From JANPPS01 sp965246835 (lineage in GTDB: Bacteria > Pseudomonadota > Alphaproteobacteria > Acetobacterales > Acetobacteraceae), in NCBI GenBank assembly GCA_965246835.1, contig CBDFFQ010000001.1, forward strand, positions 2,480,001 to 2,544,000: 64,000 nucleotides of DNA, written 5' to 3'. The position numbers and the translations under genes were made by a program. Below, in pieces: positions 7,871-17,061 of the stretch. The notes under the pieces were generated by a model. It was not told the origin of the DNA, did not search any database, and saw nothing but the letters and a program-made list of their open reading frames with translations. Every line of letters begins with the position of its first letter. The first letter of the stretch is position 1.

Positions 7871-9895
7871 ATGAACCTCCTGAAAAAAGTCGCCCGGCAA
7901 CTCCCGGCGCTCCTCGGCCTCATTCTCCTTTTCGGCGCCATCTACGTGGTCTGGAAGGAGTTCCGGCACCTCAAGATCGCCGACATCAAGGCCGCCCTGG
8001 CCGCGATCCCGCCCAAGGCGCTGGTCATCTCCTTTATCTGGACCATCCTGTCCTATGGCGTGCTCACCTTCTATGACCGGCTCGGCACGATCTATGCCGG
8101 GCACAAGGTCAGCTACGGCCGTGTCTCCTTCGCGTCCTTCTGCGCCTATTCCCTCTCGCACAACCTCGGCTTCGCCGCCGTGTCCGGCGCCGCCGTCCGC
8201 TACCGCCTCTATGCCCATTGGGGCCTGACGCCGTTCCAGATCGCCAAGGTCGTCGCCTTTTGCAGCCTCACCTTCGGGCTGGGCGGCATGGTCCTGGGCG
8301 GCGTGATCCTGTTCCTCGAGCCCGACGCCGTGCCGTTCTTCGGCTCCTACGTTCCCCGCTGGGGCATGTATCTCGTGGGCCTGCTGCTGTGGTGCATCGT
8401 CGGCGCCTACGTCAGCCTGTCCAAGTTCGTCGGCACCATCCGCCTGTTCGGGACGGAGGTGACGCTGCCCGACTACCGCATGGCCGTCGTGCAGGTGGCG
8501 CTCGCGACCGTGGACGTCGCCGTCACCGCCGCCATCGTCTACCAATTGCTGCCGGACGCACCGGGCCTCACCTTCGTCCGCTTCCTCGGCGTCTATGTCG
8601 CGAGCTACACCGCCGGCCTCGCCGCCAATGTGCCCGGCGGCCTCGGCGTGTTCGACACCGCCATGCTCCTCGGCCTCGAACCCTATCTGAAACCGCCGGA
8701 GATCCTGGGCGCGATCGTCGTGTTCCGCCTGTATTACTACATCATCCCCCTCTTCCTCGCCGGCAGCATGTTCGCCGGTAACGAGATCCTCCTCCGCGGC
8801 AGCGCCCTCGTGAAGCCCGGCACCACCGGCCGCCGCCGCCAGGCCCTCGCCCGCTGGAGCGAACCAAGCTTCGCCGTGGGCGCCGCCACCGGTGCCGTCG
8901 CCCTATGCGGCGCCCTTCTCCTCGCCATCGGCATCCTGGATGACCGGCCAGACTTCTCCTGGATCGATCCCGATTTTGCAGAAGCCGCGGCCGACGCCGG
9001 GCAGTTCATCCCGTCGCTGATCGGCGCCGCCCTGATCGTGTTGTCGATCGGCCTGTCCCAGCGCGTCACCCTCGCCTGGGGCGCCACGTTGGTCATGCTG
9101 CTGCTCGCCGCCGGCTATACCGGGGCGCAGGGCACGAACCTCTGGATTCCCGCCGTCCTCGTGCTTGCCACGGTGCTGATCGCCCCGTTCCGGGACGCCT
9201 ATTACCGCCGCGCCCGCCTCATCTCCGGCCCACTCGGCACCAGCACGGGCCTGCCGTTGCTGGCACTCGTGTTCTGCGTCGTGGCGCTGGCCGGGCTGGA
9301 GCCCCGGATGCGCCTGCTCACAGAGAACAACTTCGTCGAGATCATTCTGTCGCGGGACGTTTCGAACGGCGTCCGCCTCACGATTGCCTTCGCGGTCGCC
9401 CTGGCCCTCGTGGCGCTATGGCGCCTGATCCGCCCGGGCCGAGTCGAATCGCTGCCCTGGGCGGGCGATGGCCGCGCTCGCTATGCCGCCCTCGGCGCCA
9501 TCCCACCCGTGCAGGCCGACGGCATCGTCATGGGCGAAAGCGGCCGCGCCGGCATCCCGTTCCGTCGCGTCGGTCGCGTCATGCTCGGCCTGGGTGACCC
9601 CGCCGGCGCCGTATCCGATCGCGCATCCGCCATCTGGAACCTGCGCGACCTCGCCCAGCAGGAAGGGCTGGACCCCGCCGTTTGGCGAGCCGGCCCGGGC
9701 TTGTTGCAAGTCTATGCCGACCTCGGCCTTACCGCCATCCCGCTGGACTCCCACGGCATGCCGCTCCCGGAGCAAGAAGGCAGCTTCCCCCCGGTCGCGC
9801 ACTACCTCTGCTGCGTGGCGGAACGGGACCTGAAGCTGCTCGTCCCCCTCCTGCCCGAACTCGCCGAAACCGCCCTGGCAGACGCCGCAGAATAG
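7871..9895 (+). CDS. MprF-like lysylphosphatidylglycerol synthase/flippase with shortened synthase domain
   Basis: A polytopic inner-membrane protein of 674 residues. The first ~560 residues carry many hydrophobic helices with the flippase-type UPF0104 signature (SHNLGFAAVSGAAVRYRLY, NVPGGLGVFD). The C-terminal cytosolic part begins like the DUF2156 aminoacyl-transfer domain of MprF (LGDPAGAVSDR, then VYADLGLTAIPL). It ends about 60 residues later, where full-length MprF continues through its second GNAT half. Full proteobacterial MprF is usually above 800 residues. MprF enzymes transfer lysine from Lys-tRNA to phosphatidylglycerol and flip the product. Here flippase activity is plausible and synthase activity doubtful. 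It follows lysK by 2 bp. Confidence 0.82.
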   Translation: MNLLKKVARQLPALLGLILLFGAIYVVWKEFRHLKIADIKAALAAIPPKALVISFIWTILSYGVLTFYDRLGTIYAGHKVSYGRVSFASFCAYSLSHNLGFAAVSGAAVRYRLYAHWGLTPFQIAKVVAFCSLTFGLGGMVLGGVILFLEPDAVPFFGSYVPRWGMYLVGLLLWCIVGAYVSLSKFVGTIRLFGTEVTLPDYRMAVVQVALATVDVAVTAAIVYQLLPDAPGLTFVRFLGVYVASYTAGLAANVPGGLGVFDTAMLLGLEPYLKPPEILGAIVVFRLYYYIIPLFLAGSMFAGNEILLRGSALVKPGTTGRRRQALARWSEPSFAVGAATGAVALCGALLLAIGILDDRPDFSWIDPDFAEAAADAGQFIPSLIGAALIVLSIGLSQRVTLAWGATLVMLLLAAGYTGAQGTNLWIPAVLVLATVLIAPFRDAYYRRARLISGPLGTSTGLPLLALVFCVVALAGLEPRMRLLTENNFVEIILSRDVSNGVRLTIAFAVALALVALWRLIRPGRVESLPWAGDGRARYAALGAIPPVQADGIVMGESGRAGIPFRRVGRVMLGLGDPAGAVSDRASAIWNLRDLAQQEGLDPAVWRAGPGLLQVYADLGLTAIPLDSHGMPLPEQEGSFPPVAHYLCCVAERDLKLLVPLLPELAETALADAAE

Positions 9896-9911
9896 CCCAC
9901 TGCAGAATAGC

Positions 9912-10364
9912 TCACGGCCGCCTCGGCACCAGGATCGCCGCCGTCATCACCTGCACCGCCTCGTCCCGCTGATTGAGCGTCGTGGTCCGCAACGTGAGCA
10001 AACCCCGATCGGGCCGTGACCGCGACTCCCGCATCGCCAGGATCTCGACCTCCGCCCGCAGCGTGTCCCCGGCGCGCACCGGCTGCTTCCAAGCCAGGTT
10101 ATCGATCTGCGCCCCCGCCATGCCGCCCGGGAACCCGGCCAGGAATCCCTCGATCTGCAACCGCATCGTCAGCGCCGCCGTGTGCCACCCACTGGCCACG
10201 AGTTCCCCGAACAACGTGGTCCGCGCGGCTTCCTCGTCCAGATGCTGCGGCTGCGGATCGAACTCGGCCGCAAACGCCACCATCCGCTCCCGCGTCATCG
10301 TCTCCGTCCGCGAGGTAAAGACCTGGCCGACCACCAGGTCCTCGAAAAACCGCTCATCGACCAT
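9912..10364 (-). CDS. MaoC-family (R)-specific enoyl-CoA hydratase-like protein
   Basis: A 150-residue single hot-dog-fold protein. The hydratase-2 motif reads FDPQPQHLDEEAA (Asp and His of the catalytic dyad), followed by FGELVASGWHTAAL, typical of MaoC dehydratases. Such proteins hydrate trans-2-enoyl-CoA or a related thioester; the substrate here is unknown. The ATG at 10364 is preferred because residues encoded further upstream in the same frame are low-complexity and lack family similarity. It converges with the mprF-like gene (16 bp between the stops) and is divergent from glgX. Confidence 0.87.
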   Translation of the reverse strand: MVDERFFEDLVVGQVFTSRTETMTRERMVAFAAEFDPQPQHLDEEAARTTLFGELVASGWHTAALTMRLQIEGFLAGFPGGMAGAQIDNLAWKQPVRAGDTLRAEVEILAMRESRSRPDRGLLTLRTTTLNQRDEAVQVMTAAILVPRRP

Positions 10365-10519
10365 GACGCCCTCCGCTCGGTTGCCCAAGCCTGGCCGCCG
10401 GCGCCATGCCCGGCAACCCCGGCCATTGCTGCACTGCAAAAAGTCGCCACATTGCCTCACATGGCGGGGAACCTTCCTTCCTGCCCTGCGCTGGACCGCT
10501 GGGTCCAGCCCTTCCACAC

Positions 10520-10532
10520 AGGAGACTTCCCT

Positions 10533-10535
<3 letters not shown>
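10520..10535 (+). promoter_or_regulatory. Ribosome binding site that fixes a TTG start for glgX
   Basis: AGGAG at 10520-10524 stands 8 bp before TTG at 10533, in frame with glgX. An upstream in-frame ATG at 10461 has no such site and would add 24 residues without family similarity. A small hairpin (CTGGACC/GGTCCAG, 10491-10508) lies just before the site and could modulate access. Confidence 0.65.
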
Positions 10536-12659
<2,124 letters not shown>

Positions 12660-12670
12660 GCTTGCCCAAA

Positions 12671-12705
12671 TCGTCGTGGGTGCCGATAACACGCGCCCAC
12701 GACGA
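12671..12705 (+). terminator. Stem-loop after glgX
   Basis: A perfect 10-bp stem (TCGTCGTGGG with CCCACGACGA) with a 15-nt loop, beginning 11 bp after the glgX stop. There is no T-tract, and the next gene's start is 13 bp downstream, so it may act as an attenuator, an mRNA-stabilising hairpin or a weak terminator. Confidence 0.5.
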
Positions 12706-12717
12706 TCAGGATACAGC

Positions 12718-13098
12718 ATGAGCCGCCCCGCCCTCCGCATCACCCGGCATGACGCCGCGGATGGCACACCCAGCTTCGTCTTTGAAGTCTGGAACCCGTT
12801 CACCGCCGCCTACATCGCCCAGCCCGGCCTCGCCCCCGCTCTCTCCGAGGTGGACGGCCTCCTGGACCGCGTCCGCGCCCTCTGGGTCGCAGGCGACTCC
12901 GGCCAGTCCGCGTTGAAGGACGTGCCGGACCCGACCCTGCCGGAAGACCTCGAATGGGCCGAGTTCCGCGCCAGCGCCCAAGCCAACCGCATCCACGAAA
13001 CCCGCAATTTCGACGCCCAACACTGGCGCAAAGCGATGTCAGGCCGCGACGGCGCCGTCGAGACCACCTGCAACGAAGTCGGCTACAAGAGGGGGTAA
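12718..13098 (+). CDS. Hypothetical protein, 126 residues
   Basis: I do not recognise a family. The soluble, mostly alpha-helical looking protein begins MSRPALRITRHDAADGTP and contains VFEVWNPFTAAYIAQPG and a C-terminal stretch rich in Arg, Asn and His. No signal peptide or membrane segment is visible. Codon use has the same strong GC bias as its neighbours, which supports real coding. The ATG at 12718 is preceded by CAGGATAC, a modest ribosome binding site just 3' of the glgX stem-loop. It could be co-transcribed with glgX by readthrough. Confidence 0.6.
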   Translation: MSRPALRITRHDAADGTPSFVFEVWNPFTAAYIAQPGLAPALSEVDGLLDRVRALWVAGDSGQSALKDVPDPTLPEDLEWAEFRASAQANRIHETRNFDAQHWRKAMSGRDGAVETTCNEVGYKRG

Positions 13099-13100
13099 GT

Positions 13101-13141
13101 CTCCCCCTCTCCCGCTGGCGGGAGAGGGCTGGGGTGAGGGT
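13101..13141. repeat. REP-like intergenic palindrome
   Basis: An 11-bp perfect stem, CCCTCTCCCGC (13105-13115) with GCGGGAGAGGG (13118-13128), closed by a 2-nt loop and followed by the flank CTGGGGTGAGGGT. This core is the common dispersed CCCTCTCCC-type palindrome of GC-rich proteobacteria. It lies between the hypothetical gene and rmuC and may fold as a transcript-end hairpin. Confidence 0.7.
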
Positions 13142-13209
13142 GGATCACGGAAGCAGGCCTGAAATTTCGACCATAGACCCGGCGCGCGCCAACCTGCGAC
13201 CCTCCCGGC

Positions 13210-14250
13210 ATGGACTCCCAAACCCAACTCCTCCTCGCCGCCTGCGCCTTCCTGGCCGTCCTCGTCCTGATCCTCGCGCTGCGCCGCCCCAACATGGAGA
13301 CCCTCCTCCACGCTCACACCCTCGCCACCCTCCGCGAACACCACGAAACCCGCCTAGCCCTCGAAACCCGCCTCCGCGAACTCGCGGACCACAACGCCCA
13401 CCACCTGCATGACGCCGTGGAAACCCAGATGCAGGGCAGCTTCCAGCGCGTCATCGACCAGTTCACCCAGGTCCAGCGCGCCATGGGTGACGTGCAGGCC
13501 ATGACGGCGCAGATCGGCGACCTGAAACGCCTGTTCGGCAACGTGAAGGCCCGCGGCGCCTGGGGCGAAACCCACCTCCGCGCCCTGCTGGAAGACGTGC
13601 TGCCCCACGGCGGCTGGACCACCAACCGCAAGCTGCGCGACGACACGGACGACATGGTGGAGTTCGCCATCGCGATGCCGATGCGCGGCACCCACCGCCC
13701 CTGGCTCGCGATCGACGCCAAATTCCCGGTCGCCGACTACGACCGCCTACTGCTCGCCGCCGAGTCCGGGGACTCCGAGGCCGAGAACCGCGCCCGCCGC
13801 GGCCTGGAACTCCGCCTCCGCACCGAAGCGCAGAAGATCGCCGCCAAATACATCAACCCACCCACCACGGTCGATTTCGCCGTGCTCTACCTCCCGACCG
13901 ACGGCCTGTATGTCGAAGCCGCCCGGATGCCCGGCCTCATCGAATCCATGAACCGCGACCACCGCGTGTTGATCATGGGACCGAGCCTCGCCCCGGCGCT
14001 GCTTCGCACCATTCACCTCGGCGTCCTAACATTGTCGCTGGAACAAAAGGGCCAAGAAATCCAGCACCTGCTGGGCGTGACCCGCACCGAGATGGCCCGC
14101 ATGGATGACGTGCTCTCCCGCCTCGCCAAACAGGCCGGCGTCTTCAGCAACACGATCGAAGACGCCCGCACCAGAACCCGCCAAGTCAGCCGCAAGCTGC
14201 GCCACATCGCCGCGATCGAGCCCGAGCCACTGGACGAGGACGAGACATGA
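13210..14250 (+). CDS. rmuC: DNA recombination protein RmuC
   Basis: Nuclease-fold protein that limits inversions at short inverted repeats; the biochemical activity is not well defined. It begins with one membrane-spanning helix (about residues 4-24). A predicted coiled-coil segment follows (about residues 30-90). The conserved RmuC domain contains GNVKARGAWGETHLRALLE, then WLAIDAKFPVADYDRL. It is 346 residues, on the short side for the family but complete. Its stop abuts the hairpin that serves as terminator for the opposite strand. Confidence 0.93.
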   Translation: MDSQTQLLLAACAFLAVLVLILALRRPNMETLLHAHTLATLREHHETRLALETRLRELADHNAHHLHDAVETQMQGSFQRVIDQFTQVQRAMGDVQAMTAQIGDLKRLFGNVKARGAWGETHLRALLEDVLPHGGWTTNRKLRDDTDDMVEFAIAMPMRGTHRPWLAIDAKFPVADYDRLLLAAESGDSEAENRARRGLELRLRTEAQKIAAKYINPPTTVDFAVLYLPTDGLYVEAARMPGLIESMNRDHRVLIMGPSLAPALLRTIHLGVLTLSLEQKGQEIQHLLGVTRTEMARMDDVLSRLAKQAGVFSNTIEDARTRTRQVSRKLRHIAAIEPEPLDEDET

Positions 14251-14279
14251 AAAAGGCCCCGGAGCGTCCTCCGGGGCCT
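14250..14279 (-). terminator. Rho-independent terminator of the small minus-strand gene
   Basis: Read on the minus strand, an 11-bp stem (AGGCCCCGGAG / CTCCGGGGCCT) with a 4-nt loop is followed by a run of five T. It sits about 40 bp after the 25-residue ORF. On the plus strand the same hairpin lacks a T-tract but may still end rmuC transcripts. Confidence 0.85.
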
Positions 14280-14319
14280 CAAGCATTGTTCGACGGGCTC
14301 TCCCGCCGGACGGTGGCGA

Positions 14320-14397
14320 CTAGCCCCCCGTGGCCTCACGGGCCAGGGCGGGCGTCCAGGTCACGGCGCAAGTCCGTAGGGTCAAACAATGAGACAC
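14320..14397 (-). CDS. Candidate 25-residue small protein or leader peptide
   Basis: A GTG codon 7 nt after AGGAGG opens a 25-codon frame ending in TAG. The peptide starts MSHCLTLRTCAVTWTP and ends in REATGG. It has two cysteines, a Trp, several Thr, no acidic residue before the C-terminal Glu and no signal peptide. Support is the exceptionally strong ribosome binding site and the discrete terminator about 40 bp downstream, which together outline a complete short transcription unit. It lies 44 bp after the ferredoxin stop and may be its distal cistron. I do not recognise the peptide. A non-coding RNA is the alternative. Confidence 0.5.
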   Translation of the reverse strand: MSHCLTLRTCAVTWTPALAREATGG

Positions 14398-14398
14398 T

Positions 14399-14413
14399 GG
14401 ATCACCTCCTTTC
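14399..14413 (-). promoter_or_regulatory. Extended Shine-Dalgarno sequence matching the 16S 3' tail
   Basis: On the minus strand this reads GAAAGGAGGTGATCC, complementary to the CTGGATCACCTCCTTTC end of 16S rRNA over at least 15 bases; 17 if the neighbouring AG is counted. Typical sites pair over 4-7. It precedes the GTG of the small ORF with ideal spacing. Confidence 0.75.
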
Positions 14414-14441
14414 ATCAAGTTAAGGGACCAAGGTGGCTATC

Positions 14442-14756
14442 TCACCGCTGATTCGCAAGCACCAACCGCTCCACGCGCTGCCCGTCGATCACATGCCCCT
14501 GCAACACCGCATCCACGTCCTCGGTGGTATCCACGCGATACCAAACCCCCTCCGGATAGATCACGACGCACGGCCCCAGCTCGCACCGATCCAGGCACCC
14601 GGCGCTGTTCACCCGGATGTTGGCAATCCCCAACTCCTTCGCCCGCGCCTTCATATATTTCTGCAACCGCTCCGACCCGCGCTCCGCACATGACCCCCGC
14701 TCATGCCCATCGGGCCGCCGGTTGGTGCAGATAAACATATGAATGTCGAAGAACAT
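14442..14756 (-). CDS. Thioredoxin-like [2Fe-2S] ferredoxin
   Basis: A small electron-carrier or regulatory protein of the thioredoxin-fold [2Fe-2S] class. The four expected cluster cysteines are visible: FICTNRRPDGHERGSC in the N-terminal part and SAGCLDRCELGP in the second. The C-terminal half carries the family's WYRVDTTEDVDAVLQGH motif. At about 104 residues it matches stand-alone members common in alphaproteobacteria. The start is uncertain: ATG at 14756 lies 2 bp after the HEPN-gene stop, while in-frame ATGs exist at 14765 and 14738. The partner is unknown. Confidence 0.88.
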   Translation of the reverse strand: MFFDIHMFICTNRRPDGHERGSCAERGSERLQKYMKARAKELGIANIRVNSAGCLDRCELGPCVVIYPEGVWYRVDTTEDVDAVLQGHVIDGQRVERLVLANQR

Positions 14757-14758
14757 TC

Positions 14759-15406
14759 TCACCATCCGTCGATTTTGAGTAGATGGCTTTCTGGCACTGA
14801 GGCTTTACATATTCTCATGGTTTCTTTTACGAAATTCTTTGCGGCGCGTCGATATCTCTCGAGGCGATGCTCAGAGACAACAAAGACCTCTCCTACGTTT
14901 TCCGATACGCGGATCGGGGAAGGATTGCGGAGTTTGAAGGCTACATCTACCCGGGACCCCGTGTGAGCAATCAGGTGTCTTACCGATTCTAACTCCGACA
15001 AATCGTCTCGGTCGTTCTTTGATAGGGCAAAGCCCTGTAATCCTATAGCTTCGAACATCTCACTAAAACGATCTGCGGCACAGCCCTTTTGCCCAGAAAG
15101 GCGCAAACACGCCTGCCAAATCGCCTCGGACCTCATATTCTCAAGACCCAAGAGGCCTCCTACGGTAACATCAACATTCCGGCGTAATGAGCGTTCGGAG
15201 AGTGTTTCGGGAAAATCCTGCACCCACATCGACGCTAGATCTTTGATAAATACTTCGAAGCTTGTCCAGAGATTGACGCAGTAAGAAGAGTGAAGACGGG
15301 GATACGCCATCGCGACCTCGCCGGCAATGTCGTCCAGGACCCGCCGTTCGCTTCCCCCAGGAACTTGCTCATCTACGAACAAACCAGCAAAAACACTGTG
15401 CTTCAC
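14759..15406 (-). CDS. HEPN-fold protein, putative RNase/defence or toxin-like
   Basis: A 215-residue alpha-helical protein. The diagnostic feature is R143-x4-H148 in SVRHLIAHTGSRVD, the catalytic RX4-6H motif of HEPN ribonucleases in the RiboL-PSP/MAE_28990-type branch. An upstream helix, VNLWTSFEVFIKDLASMWV (residues 44-62), fits the first long HEPN helix. Family members are usually toxin or abortive-infection RNases. The gene is clearly AT-richer than everything around it, which suggests recent acquisition. No standard antitoxin (MNT or VapB-like) is adjacent; the next gene is the ferredoxin. Function is inferred from the motif only. Confidence 0.65.
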   Translation of the reverse strand: MKHSVFAGLFVDEQVPGGSERRVLDDIAGEVAMAYPRLHSSYCVNLWTSFEVFIKDLASMWVQDFPETLSERSLRRNVDVTVGGLLGLENMRSEAIWQACLRLSGQKGCAADRFSEMFEAIGLQGFALSKNDRDDLSELESVRHLIAHTGSRVDVAFKLRNPSPIRVSENVGEVFVVSEHRLERYRRAAKNFVKETMRICKASVPESHLLKIDGW

Positions 15407-15421
15407 AATCGTTGATACGGT

Positions 15422-15574
15422 ATGATGAACATTTCCAAGTTCGTGAACCTGCTGGATTCCATACCTTGCAAATCCAAGAAACTGAAAGTCGGAATCGAAA
15501 GTCGCAAAAAAGCGATCAAAGGGAGCCGATATACGACGCTCCGCTTCTCGTCTCGTCTGCCAGGGAGCTTCTAA
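15422..15574 (+). CDS. Possible small basic protein or remnant, 50 residues
   Basis: An ATG-ATG pair opens a 50-residue frame that begins MMNISKFVNLLDSIPCKSKK and is rich in Lys, Arg and Ser. It shares the lower GC of the HEPN gene and is divergent from it (start codons 15 bp apart). It could be a truncated gene left by an insertion, a small partner protein, or chance. No ribosome binding site is convincing and I recognise no family. Confidence 0.25.
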   Translation: MMNISKFVNLLDSIPCKSKKLKVGIESRKKAIKGSRYTTLRFSSRLPGSF

Positions 15575-15589
15575 GGTCAGCGCACACCT

Positions 15590-15970
15590 CTAATTAAAAT
15601 ACCGCAACCGCAACGTCACCCGCCCCGAAACGCCCAGCCGGAACTGCGCATCCGCCCAAGACGGCGGCCCGAACCGGAACGGCGCATTATTGCTGAACCC
15701 GATCCCCTCCGTGGGAATGCCCAGCAGGTCCCGGTCCACCTGCTCGTTATCGTTCTCGTCATGATACACCTGCAGCGCCCAAACACCCTCCGGCACGTCC
15801 ACCGTCACCACCGTCGTCCCCGGCACCGACACGGCGGAGGCGTTATAGGGACAGTTCTCCGTCAGGAAAGTGTCCTGCGTGCACACCCCCACCTGCACAT
15901 GCCCCCGCGCATTCCGCACGTTGGTCACCACCACCTGCAACTCCGCACCCCACGAGAGGCAAGGCCACAT
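15590..15970 (-). CDS. DUF2141 domain protein
   Basis: A 126-residue, probably exported beta-sandwich protein. DUF2141 features are an N-terminal strand pattern (LQVVVTNVRNARGHVQVGVC), then GVWALQVYHDENDNEQVD and the C-terminal FSNNAPFRFGPPSWADAQF. The function of the family is unknown, though it often occurs in carotenoid gene clusters. Its ATG shares one base with the stop of the preceding glycosyltransferase (TGATG), a translational coupling arrangement. The signal sequence from this start is short (MWPCLSWGA), so the true start could lie slightly upstream. It is the last gene of the minus-strand carotenoid operon. Confidence 0.8.
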   Translation of the reverse strand: MWPCLSWGAELQVVVTNVRNARGHVQVGVCTQDTFLTENCPYNASAVSVPGTTVVTVDVPEGVWALQVYHDENDNEQVDRDLLGIPTEGIGFSNNAPFRFGPPSWADAQFRLGVSGRVTLRLRYFN

Positions 15971-17061
15971 CACTGCGCCGTATAGGCCCGCCCGCGCCAC
16001 GTAGCCGGCTGCCCGCGCCGCTGCCGCACCAACGACGCCCATTGCACGTACAGCACGCCCAGAACGCCGGCGGGATGCACCAACGCCGACACCACCGGCT
16101 GCCGGAAGCGCCACGCCAGCACCAGCCGGAACCCGATCGACGCCAGCACCGCCACGCCCGTCAACCAACCCGGCCGAACCGCCAACAGCAGCAGCGGCAG
16201 CACCTGCCCCAAGCCCAGGATCGCGGTCCAGATCGGCAGCGCCACCGGCTTCGCCATCCCCTCGGTCGCGTTCTTGCACAGTCCCTCCCAGACCTCGCCG
16301 GCGTTGGCATACATACGGCAGGTCGCAAACCGGCTCGCATCGAACAACCCGGTCATGAACCCGGCCGCCCGAAACGCCCGCGGCAGCATCAATCCATCAT
16401 GCAGGGACGCCTTGATCGCCACATGCCCGCCCATCGCAGCATAGGCATCCGCCCGCGCGATGAACACCTGACCGCACCCCGCGCCCAGCCCCACATCCCC
16501 CCGGCGCCGCATGACCCACAGCGGCAGAAACCCCAACAACAGAAAATAGATCAAGGGCAGCAACAACCGCTCCGACCATGTCACGGTGACCTGCCGTGGG
16601 AAGCCGCTGGCCAAAGCCACGCGCTCCCGCTGCATGAAGCCAGCCATCCGGCTCAGCGCATCCGGCGCCAGCCGCACATCGGCGTCCACCCAGACCAGCA
16701 GCTCGTGCCGGGCCACCTGGCTCAGCTGCCAGCACGCATGCTGCTTCCCAGACCATCCAGCGGGCAACGGCGGTGCCGACGCCACTCGTAGCCGAGGATC
16801 GCCAATCGCGGCCAGGATCGCCGGCGTCCGATCCGTGGACCCATCATCCAGCACCACCAGCTCGAGCTCCACGCCCTCGCTCGCCAGCACGGCCGCACAG
16901 GCCGCCGCGATGTTCGCCTCCTCGTTGCGGGCCGGGATCAGCACCGAGACCCGCGGGCGGCCACCCGCGAGGGCAGGGGTGCGATAGAGAAACAGGTTCC
17001 AAAACCCGAGCACGCACGGCCCAACCGCCAAGAGCAGCACTACCGTGGCAAGAAGACTCAC
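15970..17061 (-). CDS. Family 2 glycosyltransferase, CrtQ-like
   Basis: A membrane-bound GT2 enzyme of 363 residues. The N-terminal helix (2-23) is followed by the GT-A domain, with RVSVLIPARNEEANI, the nucleotide-binding VVLDDGSTDRT at about residue 71 and the metal-binding WVDADV at about 124. Hydrophobic helices follow at about 167-185 and in the C-terminal third. The layout matches 4,4'-diaponeurosporenoate glycosyltransferase CrtQ of the staphyloxanthin pathway. The context of two CrtN/CrtP-type flavoproteins, an acyltransferase and an aldehyde dehydrogenase supports glycosylation of a C30 carotenoid acid. It overlaps the acyltransferase gene by 4 bp. The sugar is unknown. Confidence 0.8.
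   Translation of the reverse strand: MSLLATVVLLLAVGPCVLGFWNLFLYRTPALAGGRPRVSVLIPARNEEANIAAACAAVLASEGVELELVVLDDGSTDRTPAILAAIGDPRLRVASAPPLPAGWSGKQHACWQLSQVARHELLVWVDADVRLAPDALSRMAGFMQRERVALASGFPRQVTVTWSERLLLPLIYFLLLGFLPLWVMRRRGDVGLGAGCGQVFIARADAYAAMGGHVAIKASLHDGLMLPRAFRAAGFMTGLFDASRFATCRMYANAGEVWEGLCKNATEGMAKPVALPIWTAILGLGQVLPLLLLAVRPGWLTGVAVLASIGFRLVLAWRFRQPVVSALVHPAGVLGVLYVQWASLVRQRRGQPATWRGRAYTAQ

Noticed and set aside
9881..9914. Tandem GCAGAATAGC(C/T)CAC duplication at the end of the MprF-like gene
   Set aside because: Short duplication around a stop codon between convergent genes; no evident function and likely slippage.
12661..12717. Riboswitch or attenuator before the 126-residue gene
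   Set aside because: Only one simple stem-loop without conserved riboswitch core or terminator/antiterminator alternatives; recorded as a stem-loop.
13101..13141. Possible CRISPR or tandem repeat unit
   Set aside because: Single palindrome with no repeated spacer pattern; it matches the common REP-like hairpin of proteobacteria.
14397..14413. Plus-strand match to the 3' end of 16S rRNA (CTGGATCACCTCCTTTC)
   Set aside because: Only 17 bases match and the flanks do not resemble 16S rRNA. It is better explained as a long Shine-Dalgarno sequence for a minus-strand ORF.
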